Assembly (NCBI RefSeq): GCF_030253575.1
Contig: NC_080563.1
Span: forward strand, 32,473,001 to 32,537,000
Reading direction: 5' to 3'
Length of the DNA stretch: 64,000 bases
Origin: Rhododendron vialii
Lineage: Eukaryota; Streptophyta; Magnoliopsida; Ericales; Ericaceae
The notes beneath the pieces were generated by a model, which had not been told where the DNA came from, did not search any database, and saw only the letters and a program-made list of their open reading frames with translations. Of this stretch, positions 23,005-33,425 are shown piece by piece. The stretch's first letter is position 1, and every line of letters begins with the position of its first letter. The translations under genes and the position numbers were made by a program.

Positions 23005-23505
23005 ATGGTGTCTTCGTCTTCTTCGCCGGTGGTGACGGTGACCTCTTTGAGCTTGACGATTGGTGCTCCGGTGTCTTCGCCTTCGCCGACGGCGGGTTCT
23101 TCTGCGTCTGTGCTCTGGATCGACCATTTGAATAGAGGAAGTAGGTACGAACCAGCCATGTATAGGAAGCTCGACGACGCCACCCCGTCCTCATCGTCTT
23201 CACTTCCTCCGTCGTTACCACGCCCCGTCTCGCTGGCGACTTCTGCTGCCGCCGATCTTTTTCGCTCAGACGAGATCGACTTTTCCGGCGTCCCCTTAAA
23301 GACCCCACTGGCCACGTTCTCTTTCGCCTCCTTTGCCACTCCTCCCGCATCGGCGGTATCATCGACAAGTCCGTCACCATCATCAAGCAAATCCAACACG
23401 ACACCTCTTCCAAAATTCGCGTCTCACCACCACCGTCACGAGCTCCAATACCTTAGTCTAAAATCTTACAAGTGCGGCACGTTATTTAAAACCTGTACTG
23501 TTTAA
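23005..23505 (+). CDS. Hypothetical Ser/Pro-rich protein (166 aa)
   Basis: The ATG follows a TATA box and a GA-rich leader, in a good context (AACAATGG). The protein opens with a Ser-rich stretch, then a mid part (SASVLWIDHLNRGSRYEP, KLDDATPSSSS) and a Pro/Ser-rich second half ending HHHRHELQY and a short basic tail. GC content is well above the flanks, as expected for coding DNA. No domain was recognised. The low-complexity tail and the AT-rich last codons suggest a truncated or decayed gene, with the real continuation lost or in another exon. Confidence 0.4.
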   Translation: MVSSSSSPVVTVTSLSLTIGAPVSSPSPTAGSSASVLWIDHLNRGSRYEPAMYRKLDDATPSSSSSLPPSLPRPVSLATSAAADLFRSDEIDFSGVPLKTPLATFSFASFATPPASAVSSTSPSPSSSKSNTTPLPKFASHHHRHELQYLSLKSYKCGTLFKTCTV

Positions 23506-23559
23506 AATCTTTAATTACTGTTCTCTTTTCTTCTGTTGGGTTTTACTAGGTGTGGATGT

Positions 23560-24505
23560 GTATGAAAGTGTAGGGGTTATTTGTATGCGCAGCACTGGAA
23601 AATCTTTGGGCGTGAATTTTTCATTTGGGGGTGAATTGTGTCCTTTTTAGAGATGTGAAATTTGTCTTTTTTGAAGATATGAATTCTTCATTTGGAGGTG
23701 AATTGTGTCCTTTTTAAAGTTGTGATATCTGTCTTTTTTGAAGATATGAATTCTTCATTTGCGTTTGAATTTTGTTTTTTCAATCGTGTGAATTCTCATT
23801 TGGGGATGTGAATTCTGTCTTCCTCATTTTTCCTATGAATTCTTTGACAGCTCCTCCCGAATTTTTTGTATGTAGGAGTAATTTAAGAATATTGTGAATG
23901 GAAGCGTTGATGTGAGAAGTTGAGAACTACCTGTGTTTTTGATTTTATCCAGATTAAGCGTTTGTTTGTGAATTATTTTAGAGGGGTGTGAATTCTGAAT
24001 TTAGGGTTGTGAATTTGTGTAATTTGAATGGGCATGAATTCTAGAGGTGTGAATAGTACAAAAGAGTGTAAATTCTTAAAAGGGGTGTGAATTCAGGAAA
24101 GATGTGAATTCGTGGAAGTGTGAATTCTTAAAAGAGGTGTGAATTTTGTAGGGTGTGAATTCTTGAAGGTGTGAATTTTTGGGGTGTGAATTCTGTGGAT
24201 GGGGTGTGAATTTTGGGGATGTAAATTATATGGGGTGTGAATTCTTAAAGGTGTGAATTCTTGGGATGTGAATTTTGTGGGTCGGGTGTGAATTTTGGAG
24301 GGTGTGAATTCGTGGAGGTGTGAATTCTTGAAGGTATGAATTCTGTGGGGTGTGAATTCTGTGGGTGGGGTGTGAATTTTGAATGGTGTGAATTCGTGAA
24401 GGTGTGAATTCTTGAAGATGTGAATTCTGTAGGGTGTGAATTCTGTGGGTGGGGTGTGAATTCTTGGGGTGTGAATTCTGTGGGTGGGGTGTGATTTCTG
24501 GGAGT
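23560..24505. repeat. GTGTGAATTC minisatellite
   Basis: A long array of short units built on GGGGTGTGAATTCTG, GGTGTGAATTCTTGAA and similar. It is dense from about 24,000 to 24,505 and sparse and degenerate before that. Many units carry an EcoRI site (GAATTC). It produces open frames on the minus strand (HTPRIHTP repeats) that are artefacts of the repeat. Confidence 0.88.
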
Positions 24506-24811
24506 GTTGAAATAGTGACAAGGGTAAAATGGTAAAAATATCTTAAAAAGGGGCTGGATGGGATAGCTCTACAAAAAAGGGTTTGCATGGAACTCCAAGT
24601 AAAAAATGGGACCGGCCAGGAATTTCCCGTTTTTTTTTTGGGGGTTTCTATCTTATAATGGACTTATTTCTTGAGTTGGTTGAGTTGTTGGGCTTGGTTG
24701 TCTCGTGGACTCTCACAATTGATTCAGTGTCCCGGAGTTGTACTATGTACTTCATATATTGGCTTAATTTAATTAGTTATCCCTTAATTTGGTATGAATT
24801 TGATAAAAGGG

Positions 24812-26250
24812 ATTGTCACGCCCCAAATTTTATATATATTGAAAATATGATTTTAAAGTGTGATTAACTAAGAATTAAGTCCAAAAAAAATGATATTCAC
24901 CAATAAGAAAAGATTTCTCATTTTTCCATTATGTACTGAATTGTAAGTCTAACCACTATTAAAGAATAGACAAATGTGAACCACTTCCAAATCCTTTGAA
25001 TTTTTCGATTACCAACCAAGGCATCAAAACTAAACATAAGAACTTACTAAATTCAAATGCAAAATTAAAAAATTCAAAGTTTTTCTTTCCATTTGCCAAA
25101 AAGATAAAGCAAAATACTTCTAAAGTAGAACCTAACGTTTATCATTAAAAGACCAAAGTCAAAAATGTACATGTTCCTAACAACACAATATCTCGATCAA
25201 TTCATCTAAACACCAACGTTAGCTTCACCACCGTGTCCATAAAAGCTTATTCTTGTCTTTCAAACTTGTAAGGTTGGGGCTACTAGGAACTAAAATATGA
25301 AAGTAAACGTGTTTTACTATAAAATGGATGTTTGTACCCTTATACCCTATTCTACTAAACCCGATATTTATACTCGCTCGACACCATTCATGATAATCAT
25401 AACCAAGTTTAAAAAGATGAAACCAAAGAACTCACACATACATATACACATTATTCCTTCAAAATCTCCTTTTTCCTTTAACCATATCTCTTTTATCAAG
25501 TTTTCGTATCTCATTTTTGTTTCATCATCAAGTGTCATGAGCGAATGCTCTTACCAGGTAAGATTTGGGATCCCGATACCGCTTGCCTAGCACCTCACCC
25601 GTCGGTAAGTCTATATATTACGAGCAATTGCTCCCGTCGAGTCTATTTTGGGATCCCAATACCCACTACCTAACACCTCACCCGTTGGTAGGTCTAGAAT
25701 ATATATTATGAGCGATAGCTTCTGCTCGGTCTACTTAGGGATCCTGATACCCACTACCTAGCACTTCATCCGTCGGTGGGCCTACCTGATGTCTTGATTT
25801 GGTGCTAAGTGTTCACATATCCCATTTCAATCATTAACCCCAAAACCTCTTTGTATCCTTGTATCTTCAATGCGCATATCCAAATGTTTCCGGCTACACA
25901 TCAAGTATAAAATGGCCTAACCAACCTCCAATACATGGCTCACCGGCCCAAATATCAAACATCAATTCCCAAATCAATTTCAATGAGTACAAACGACTAG
26001 AATCAACATTAATCTTAACCCTTATTTTCAAACTCAACTGTTTCCGGTCTCCCGAAGAATCTAGGTTTAGGTTTAGTAACGGAAAGACTACCACATAACT
26101 ACAGAAGGCTAGCAAAGGTTGAACTCATACACCTACTCATTATTAGCTAGATAAACATAACCCCATTTTAGGAATCACAAATATTTTGAGCTATAATGCT
26201 TCTACTACACCCAATCAAACATTAATTCCATGATCAATTTCAATCCACAA
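24812..26250. mobile_element. Probable LTR fragment with internal tandem repeat
   Basis: Begins TGTCACGCCCCAAATTTTAT, a start seen in many plant LTRs and related repeats. It contains no coding frame and includes a three-copy tandem repeat at 25,538-25,790. The right end cannot be fixed and no PBS or PPT was confirmed, so the assignment is tentative. Confidence 0.35.
25538..25790. repeat. Three tandem copies of an 82-88 bp unit
   Basis: Each copy holds GAGC(G/A)A..GCT, GGGATCCCGATACC, CCTAGCACCTCACCCGTCGG and GGTCTA in the same order. Copies start near 25,538, 25,621 and 25,709. Confidence 0.8.
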
Positions 26251-26757
26251 GTAACATTTCCAAGTTTACACCGTATTACTCAAATTAGGGCATTCTTTTC
26301 CACAGACCAACATACTTCTCAAATATAAAAAGAAATAAATTATTTCCAAACATACTACTTGCATTTTTAAATCGTAACCTGCTATTCGCCTGGAAAATTT
26401 GTAGGAAATCATGCAAGGAAAAACGCGTTTGAATCTATTATAGATCCCACAAAAATCTAGAAAAATATCCATAAATTTTTTAATATTATTTTATGAGATC
26501 TTATAAAAAATCAGCTTCAACGAACATCGGTAAGTATTATTTTTGGATTCATATGGGCGAACTAAGCACGCGTTTTTTCTTACGTGATTCCATGCAAATC
26601 TTCCTTGCGATTAAATTTCCGCTAGTACAAAGGGTACACTTTCTTGAGATCAAAACAATAATCTCCTCACGTACATCAATCTTTCCACTTTCACTTTTCC
26701 GAGATTTAATTTCCATGTCTTCCATTTTGGAGAAGAAGGACGAGGGTTTGTAAGGTT

Positions 26758-26760
26758 CAC

Positions 26761-26797
<37 letters not shown>

Positions 26798-26801
26798 AGA
26801 G
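26758..26801. repeat. (GA)n microsatellite
   Basis: About 44 bp of GA with one interruption, directly left of the foldback element at 26,824. Confidence 0.95.
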
Positions 26802-26823
26802 TACGCTGGAAGCAAAAGAACAA

Positions 26824-27143
26824 GGGCGACGCTATTCGCAGCCCTTTATTTTCTCTCATAGCCCGTTAAAAATTTTCAATTATACTCGACAATTAGTTAC
26901 CGAAATTGAGATATATTTTCAGCATCCAATTACCGAAATATAATATTTTTTTCAACAGCTATTTACCGAAAATGTATGTTCGGCAGTTGTTTACCGAAAG
27001 TTGAACATATTTTCAACATGTAGTTACCAAAATATAATCTTGTTTTCAACAGCTATTTACCGAAATGTTATTTATTATTTTCAACAATCATTTACCAAAA
27101 TGTAGTGGGCTATGGGAGAAAATAAAGGGTTGCGAATACGCCC
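26824..27143. mobile_element. 320 bp foldback MITE with 8 bp target duplication
   Basis: Terminal inverted repeats of about 40 bp: the left reads GGGCGACGCTATTCGCAGCC then CTTTATTTTCTCTCATAGCC; the right is its near-exact reverse complement (GGGCTATGGGAGAAAATAAA then GGGTTGCGAATACGCCC). Flanks carry a perfect 8 bp duplication AAGAACAA (26,816-26,823 and 27,144-27,151). Between the TIRs lie six or seven tandem copies of a 35-40 bp unit (TTTTCAACAGCTATTTACCG). An 8 bp duplication fits the hAT superfamily. Confidence 0.88.
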
Positions 27144-27151
27144 AAGAACAA

Positions 27152-27627
27152 AAAGGGGATCGGCTGCTTCTGGTCCAGTATGGGTTTTAAACGGTAGAAA
27201 TTACACTCTCCTCCCTCAAGTTTCAAGATACTATTCTACTTACGTGCATTTTATAAGTCCTTGCCCAAAGAATCCAAAACTTAACGATTTGATAAAGAAC
27301 TAACTCTTAGTGTTTCTAACACCCATTACACAACACAAGATGGTCCCACGACACTCGGTCAATGCACAATAAATTTGGGCACGATCGATCAAATACCTTT
27401 ACATGTGTATATTCGCACATATGTACAAAAGCTAAAAAGAAAAAAATGCTAGGCTCATAAAATTAAGTAAAGAATACATAATTTTCACATAATCGCAGTG
27501 TTAACTTATTCAATAAATTAAATTAAACACGAGTCTCTACAGGGATGGAGCAACATTTTTCCGAATTTTCCAACCTAGCAAAGCTGAGGGTTTGGACCTA
27601 ACTCTTATAAGTGATCACCATAATCTT
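27152..27627. other. Intergenic DNA between MITE and inverted duplication
   Basis: No gene or repeat recognised. Confidence 0.3.
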
Positions 27628-27820
27628 TTGGATTACCACGTTTTATCAACAACCTTTATCTTTGTTACTCTAGTTTTTAAATCAAGTGGCGACTCAAATA
27701 AGCATACATTTGATCCACTCTAGCTCCTTAGCCTTTGTAATTGGTATTTGTTGATTATTAGTTGGATTCCTGTGAGGGCTTTAGGGAAGCACCAAGATCC
27801 TCGATCACATTTAAGCGGCT

Positions 27821-28129
27821 ATGGAACTGGCACCTCAAAGCAACTGTGGTCCTCTCTTTTGCGGTGGCATAGCAACATGGCTCTTATCTAATGCAAAGAA
27901 ATCCAGTCAAGCTGATTACGGTACCTTAGAAACTCTTGCCAATGTAGTATTTGGCTTACACATCTTCTCATGGGCAGTTACCACCTCCAACCACTTTCGC
28001 GAAGTATCCGAGGCTCTTCAAAGGTGTGATATGTATATTACCAAACAAAAAGACAAGTTGGCATCTCTGAGGAAGAAGAGCATACGTTTGTGGCGCAATA
28101 ATGAGCTTCATAAGGAGGACATTGTTTGA
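27821..28129 (+). pseudogene. Captured exon, left-arm copy (frameshifted, internal deletion)
   Basis: Encodes ATWLLSNAKKSSQ, LETLANVVFGLH and MYITKQKDKLASLRKKS, the same protein as the right-arm copy. Compared with that copy it has lost about 100 bp in the middle (the segment between SWAVT and EALRR) and has a frame change upstream of ATWLL. It is therefore a degenerate copy. Confidence 0.7.
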
Positions 28130-28180
28130 TCATTTCTCGTTGAGATAATTATGGATTTGGAGAATACGATTAAGGATCTT

Positions 28181-28440
28181 AGAGCATCTCCAGCAAAGCT
28201 AACAAATGTTAGAAATTAAAAGATTTGAAGGTTCGGTAATCCAAACATTGAATCACACTATAAGCCGAAAATAGCAGCTATAAACAACATCTGCAAAGAT
28301 GGCTACTGTTGTGCTTTGCTGCAGATGCTATTGTTTTTAGCTGCTATTTTCGGTTTATAGTGATTCAATGTTTGGATGACCGAACTTTCAAATCTCTTAA
28401 TTTTAATATTTGCTAGCTTTGCTGGAGTTTGGAGATGCTC
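28181..28440. mobile_element. Near-perfect foldback MITE (GAGCATCTCCAGCAAAGC type)
   Basis: Both halves are reverse complements over most of 260 bp. The left begins AGAGCATCTCCAGCAAAGCT and the right ends GCTTTGCTGGAG...GAGATGCTCT, flanked by TTA/TAA. The TAGAGCATCTCCA terminus is a very common plant MITE end. It resembles the long hairpin precursors from which small RNAs arise. Confidence 0.8.
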
Positions 28441-28504
28441 TAAGCCCTTCGGTCCTATTCTCCAAATCCATAATCATATCAATGAGAGACAATCGAACAA
28501 TGTT

Positions 28505-28915
28505 CTATTTATGAAGCTCCTTAGTGCGCCACAGACGCATGCTCTTCTTCCTCAGAGATGCCAACATGACTTTTTGTTTGGCAATATACATATCACGCCT
28601 TCGAAGAGCCTCGCGATACTCCACGATAGTGGTTAGAGGTGGATTATTCAATAGTAGTTCTTCATCGTGTTCCTCTAACCTGTCGGGGTTCATTAGTCTC
28701 AAGACTGAGCCTCGTATGGTTACTGCCCATGAGACGTTGTGTAAGCCAAATACTACATTAGCAAGAGTTTCTAAGGTACTATGATCAGATTGACTGAATT
28801 TTTTTGCATTAGATAAGAGCCATGTTGCTATGCCAAGCACAAAAGAGATGACCACAGTTGCTTTGACGTGCCAGTTCCATATCCGCTCAAATGCGATCAA
28901 GGATCTTGGTTCTTC
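28505..28915 (-). pseudogene. Captured terminal exon, right-arm copy, unknown membrane protein
   Basis: Open on the minus strand from a TTTTAG acceptor-like site just above 28,915 down to a stop at 28,505. The protein begins EEPRSLIAFERIWNWHVK, then has a hydrophobic segment (ATVVISFVLGIATWLL), LETLANVVFGLH, MNPDRLEEHDEELLL, and a basic coiled-coil-like end (MYIAKQKVMLASLRKKS). No ATG opens this frame, so it looks like one exon of a larger gene, captured and duplicated. The family was not recognised. Confidence 0.55.
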
Positions 28916-29083
28916 CTAAAAGCCCTCACATGAATCCAACTAATAATCAACAAATAGCAAAAAAAGGCTAAAGAGCTAGAGTTGATCAAATGTATGCTTA
29001 TCAGAGTCACCACTTGATTTTAAAAACTAGAGTAACCGGATAAAGGTTAATTATTGATAAAACGTGGTAATCCATAAGGTTAC

Positions 29084-29567
29084 ACTCAGTTATATCATCA
29101 TGAAAGCAAGGAGTGAGGAACTGAAAAATTCTAACATGAATCAACCCTCTGAAATTGGACAAAACTAGTAGAAGAAAGAAGAAAAAAGCAAAGAACTAAA
29201 AACCCTTTGTAAGTGCTTTTGTCTTCATCCAGCATGCATCCTCAAACTTTATTTATAAATCCCTATAGCTCCTCCCAACTCGGATTGACCCCTTCAAATA
29301 GCAACAGATTTCCTTGCCCTCCATACTGACCACAGAATTGCGAAGGAAGGGGTAACAATATTAGTCGATGTGCATTCTGCAAATATCATTAAAAGTGTGT
29401 CCACACTTTTCAACTAAATCAGGAAACTGCCAGGTCAGACTTTACTAATCCTGCTCAGATTAATTTTCCGGGCAAATAGGTTGAAGGACTGTTTTTGGGA
29501 AGGCTACCAGATCTGTAATTCAAACGGAAAATTACCAATCAATGTTTGTGGACAGGATTTCTTAACC
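29084..29567. other. Intergenic DNA
   Basis: No gene or repeat recognised. Confidence 0.3.
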
Positions 29568-29911
29568 ACTTTGATCACTGGCAGAGCTATGTTGAGGCCC
29601 GGTTCCCCGGCTCCGGTACCCCGAGCTTCCGAGTTTTAAAATTTTTATTTTATATATAAATATTATTAATAATTATTTGTGTATAACTACTTATTATCTT
29701 AATAATATTAGTTTGATTTGATAAAAAACCAGTTCTTTTACATTCTCATTTCTCAATTTCTTTTATAAATAAAAAATAAGCACGTAATAGTTGAAGTAGC
29801 CCAAAGAAAAAATACAAAATGATTAAGTATACTTTAACTATATTATGCTAGAATCATTTCAATGTACAAATATAATGTATTAGAAAAAAAAAACTTTATG
29901 ATATAATAAGT

Positions 29912-30265
29912 ATAGGACCCTTCCAATAAGGGATCCCTTATTGAGTTAAGTTAAGGACCTCCTCTTTCCCGATCGAATTTTGATGATCCGAACCGTTCAA
30001 TATTTTTAAAACGTGATTTTAAAAGTACCCTCTAGAAATAAACAGTTTTTTATAAAGCTTGACAATAACTATTCTATGTAAAAAATTGTTTGGATCAAGC
30101 ACTTTCCGGTTATATTTTGAGCCAATTTCTCGCGGATACCTTTAAAAACATGTTTTAAATAAGTTGAACGGTTTGGATCATCAAAATATGATCCAGAAGG
30201 CTCCAAACTATGAGGTCCTTAACGTAGGTCATCATTTTAAGATCCTTATTAGAAACTAATAACTA
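29912..30265. mobile_element. Foldback MITE family F, copy A (nested in the hAT element)
   Basis: Arms around AAGTTAAGGACCTC (left) and GAGGTCCTTAACGTAGG (right), with internal GATCGAATTTTGATGATCCG and AACGTGATTTTAAAAGTACC. These internal blocks recur in copies B and C, which defines the family. Confidence 0.75.
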
Positions 30266-30282
30266 GTATACGTTCCAATCAC

Positions 30283-30325
30283 ACACACACACACACACAC
30301 ACAAACACCCCCCCCCCCCCCCCCC
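30283..30325. repeat. (AC)n plus poly-C tract
   Basis: About 20 bp of CA followed shortly by a run of 18 or more C, inside the hAT-type element. The homopolymer length may be an assembly-sensitive value. Confidence 0.9.
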
Positions 30326-30360
30326 GAGTTCACAATCTTGGCTCCGCCATTGACTTTGAT

Positions 30361-31559
30361 GGTCTCACCCTCTCCTAAAATCCTTCAAAATATGGCAAGA
30401 GCAACAATGTGACCTTCCCAACCTACCCAAATGACCTAACTATTATATCAAATTGTAAAGCCTCAATTTTGGGCATTGATAATAAAAACATTTCCAACAG
30501 TTGTGGATGCAACTAAGGCTATTGGCACCACAGGAATATTTTCAATTTTTTTCCTTTTAATTTGATTTGTGGCAAATGCTAATCAATGTCCCGGGCACAA
30601 GTTAAGGTGTAATATATATGAAATATTTCTCAACATTTAACGTCATCTTCTAAACAAATTTGCCCCCTTTTCCCGTTTTCCATTTCTGAAGCTTTCCAAA
30701 AACCCACGCCTAGCCCATTCCTAAGAAGGAACAATTTCTTTGTGCAAATTTGACAACTTCATTTCTTTGTTCAGATTTTGGAGGGAAAAAAAGTACAAGG
30801 TGAAGGAACGATTTCCGCCCGACAAACGCGTGATCTTTTGGCCAACGTTTTCAAAGAACAATTCTACTTCCTGCCTCTATGTCGTCCATATATATATCAG
30901 CCATCACGCCCAACTCTTACTAGCAGGAGGACAAGGTGAAGAATGAATGAGTGTTGGACTGACAATTTTTTATTTTGAACGGCGTCTGACATTGAATACT
31001 GCAAACAAAGCTAAGTGAGACCCTTTTTTCCACCCTAATTGTTGCTGCATTTTTTATGCCTTCAATTTAGTTTATTTTTCTATGTTTTCCCTTTTCTCTG
31101 TCTTCTAGTGCCCAACGTTTCAATATCAATGTTTTCAACTGGTAATCATTTTATAATAGTAGTTATACAATTTTTAGGACAAGAGGTTTCCATCGTGCGA
31201 GCCCCAATACGCTTCACTGAGATCTTATCATCATGATTCAAACCCTTCAATTTGTAGAGTTCATTGAGCAGATCATAGAAGAAAAAATATTAAATTGATC
31301 GAGTATCGATAGTCCCTAATCGTTAACGTTCATTTACAAAAATAGAGAGTCAATGTAATTATATAAAAATATATATATTGCAAGACAAATCTATCATAAT
31401 ATTGTAGTACTTACCAATATTCAATTAACATGATTTTTCTTGCAACTACAGTGTTCTAGCATCTATGGTGGACTTCACATAGGCACACTACACTCTTGTA
31501 GTGCATAAGAATATTATCATCGCCTTTTCGTATAATTACAATTTTTGTTCAGTATTCGC
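30361..31559. other. Intergenic DNA
   Basis: No convincing coding frame. The short frames near 30,740 and 31,039 have random-looking composition. Confidence 0.35.
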
Positions 31560-31820
31560 TCATCCAATCTTGAAAACACGTGTCCGTCTTCCATAAACTC
31601 TAGGGTAAGATACTCCCCATAGTGGCCAAATAGTACTTTTTAAGCTTAGCCTGCAATGATTGGTGTCATTATAGAGTAAAGCAGAGTGGCCTAGCTTTAT
31701 TCCATTCCAAGCCATGAACTGTTGAATGTTTGAATATTCTTTAGGAAATTTTCCAAAAACAAATCTTGAACGCCGTGAAGGTGATCTTGATCGATCCCTT
31801 TTGTTCCTTCCACGCCTCAT
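31560..31820 (-). CDS. Hypothetical basic ORF (86 aa)
   Basis: Starts with a true ATG and a strongly basic, RS-containing head (MRRGRNKRDRSRSPSRRS), followed by FVFGKFPKE and a Trp-containing middle (QFMAWNGIKLGH, STIWPLWGVSY). No family is recognised. The head is protein-like while the second half is ordinary, so this may be the first exon of a lost gene, a retroelement fragment, or chance. Confidence 0.22.
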   Translation of the reverse strand: MRRGRNKRDRSRSPSRRSRFVFGKFPKEYSNIQQFMAWNGIKLGHSALLYNDTNHCRLSLKSTIWPLWGVSYPRVYGRRTRVFKIG

Positions 31821-32510
31821 CCCCTCTAGTATGGCCCCTCCCCCACTTTTACTTTGCAGGAAAAAAAAAAAGGATTTAATAAATACTAGTAATAATTAAA
31901 GCCTGAAAACAAGGAGGGTTATATGGTAGAAAAATACATCTAATTGAATTAATAATAGATACATTAATTAATTAGACCTATGGGTTCTAGGAAGGGGTCC
32001 AAAATACCACTTCTTCCTTTAAGTATCAGGTTGTATTGTTAAATATGAGAGAAGAAATATTTTATTGCACTCAATGATAAAACTATATAATAAGGCCTCT
32101 ATTTATATAATGGGAGAGAGCTTAACTGTAGAAGAGAATCACCCAAAGAATAAAAGAAGGGATCGACTTAGCAGACAAATAATGAGATTGATGGTCGTTT
32201 ATTATTTCAATTATAATGAAATCGTAGTCAATTATAATTAAATAAAATTAATAAAATCATATAATATCATAATTATATCAAGACATGATTATGATATTAT
32301 ATTATTACTATATTCTAACGGCATGTATCCTTATTCTAGTTCTTCATGTCCCTACTGGATAAAGAGAGGGGAAAAATAGAACCCAGTGGATTGCACTTTA
32401 ATGATGGAACTTGATTTGTTTACATGAGTTCTGTGAAGTACACTTAACAGGAAGTATTTGGTACTTGGGTAGAGAAATATCTGTGTTACTAACCCGCATA
32501 TGTGTGTAAT
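31821..32510. other. Intergenic DNA
   Basis: AT-rich, with ATAATTATA-type stretches at 32,190-32,320. No feature recognised. Confidence 0.3.
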
Positions 32511-32521
32511 ACTCGTATGTA

Positions 32522-33122
32522 GGGCTGCAAACGAATCGAGTTGCTCGCGAGCAGTCTGTGGCTCAACTTATTAAGTAATCGACCCAATCTCGAGCTTTAG
32601 GAGTGGCGGAGCCACTCTAGGGCCACCCAGGGGCCCCACTACTCTCTTCTTCTTCTTCTTTAAAAAAAATTGGTAGTTCTAGTTTTACCAATAATTTCAA
32701 GCAAGACACATGTAATTCGATCAAATACTTATCAAAATAAGAATGACTCGCTTGAATTGTTTACAAAAATAAGCCCCACAAAATCAATGTCTCTGGTCAT
32801 TGAAGTATAAATCTGGCGTGAATCACGTAGCATTTACGTGCACGGATGAACAAATTAAATAGTACTCTAAAACTTGAAAACTCTCATTTATTTTTCATGA
32901 TGTAACAACCAACATGCAAACCAGCATCACATCGCCAACAACCATCTAGTCAAGGGTTGGCTATCATCGGAGTTTTTTCTCGTGTACAAAACAACCGAGC
33001 TCAACACTTAAAAATTCGGCTCGGCTCATTTAAAGATATTTGTTTAGTAAATTAGCCAGGCTCAACTTGTTTGTAAGCGAGCCGAACTCGGATACGGTAA
33101 AACTCGACTCATTTGCATCCCA
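32522..33122. mobile_element. 601 bp TIR element (GGGCTGCAAACGA ends)
   Basis: The left end AGGGCTGCAAACGAATCGAG and the reverse complement of the right end TGGGATGCAAATGAGTCGAG agree at 16 of 20 positions. Near-matching 11 bp flanks (ACTCGTATGTA and ACTCATATGTC) suggest a 9-11 bp target duplication of the Mutator type, now slightly diverged. A hAT-like end (AGTGGCGGAGCCACTCTAGG) is nested at 32,602-32,625. Subterminal regions are rich in GAGCCGA/TCGGCTC. Confidence 0.65.
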
Positions 33123-33425
33123 ACTCATATGTCAACTTATAAGTATTTTCCTTTGTCAGTCAAAATAATAATTATGAAATACCCAAGGAATCTGTGATGT
33201 GAATAAAAGAACGGCATTGAAGAACATAAATTTTTTGTCATGTCATCAATGACTCTTCATGTTGGTGAATATAGGTTGGCATTGACACCGGACACTCGCA
33301 TCAAAACCCAAATAGCATTTCTGTGAATCGGTATAAGATATGTCATGAATTTTGTGTTTTTATTTTGTTTGAAAATAATGCGCAATATCGCTTAATTTTC
33401 GTTTTTTTTTACCGGAAAAAAAAAT

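Larger units (their letters stand above)
27628..29080. repeat. Large inverted duplication (arms 551 and 638 bp) with a MITE at the apex
   Basis: The left arm 27,628-28,178 and right arm 28,443-29,080 are reverse-complementary copies, ending outward at GGATTACCACGTTTTATC and inward at ATTATGGATTTGGAGAATA. The right arm is longer because the left lacks about 100 bp in the middle. The arms are separated only by the 260 bp foldback MITE, itself palindromic, so a read-through transcript would be self-complementary over nearly 1.45 kb. Confidence 0.9.
29576..30352. mobile_element. 777 bp hAT-type element with perfect 8 bp TSD
   Basis: Flanked by ACTTTGAT at 29,568-29,575 and 30,353-30,360. The ends are imperfect inverted repeats: CACTGGCAGAGCT on the left and GGCTCCGCCATTG on the right (reverse complement CAATGGCGGAGCC). 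There is no transposase frame. It contains a nested foldback MITE (29,912-30,265), an (AC)n run and an 18-base poly-C tract near its right end. Confidence 0.88.

Noticed and set aside
22940-23413. Two long minus-strand ORFs opposite the Ser-rich ORF
   Set aside because: Arg/Lys/Ser-rich mirror of the plus-strand sequence, without promoter or domain.
23560-24505. Possible CRISPR-like array
   Set aside because: Repeat unit too short and irregular, no unique spacers of constant length, and the DNA is a plant nuclear genome.
24093-24588. Minus-strand ORFs of 142 and 120 residues (HTPRIHT repeats)
   Set aside because: Produced by the GTGTGAATTC minisatellite in more than one frame; no sign of a real protein.
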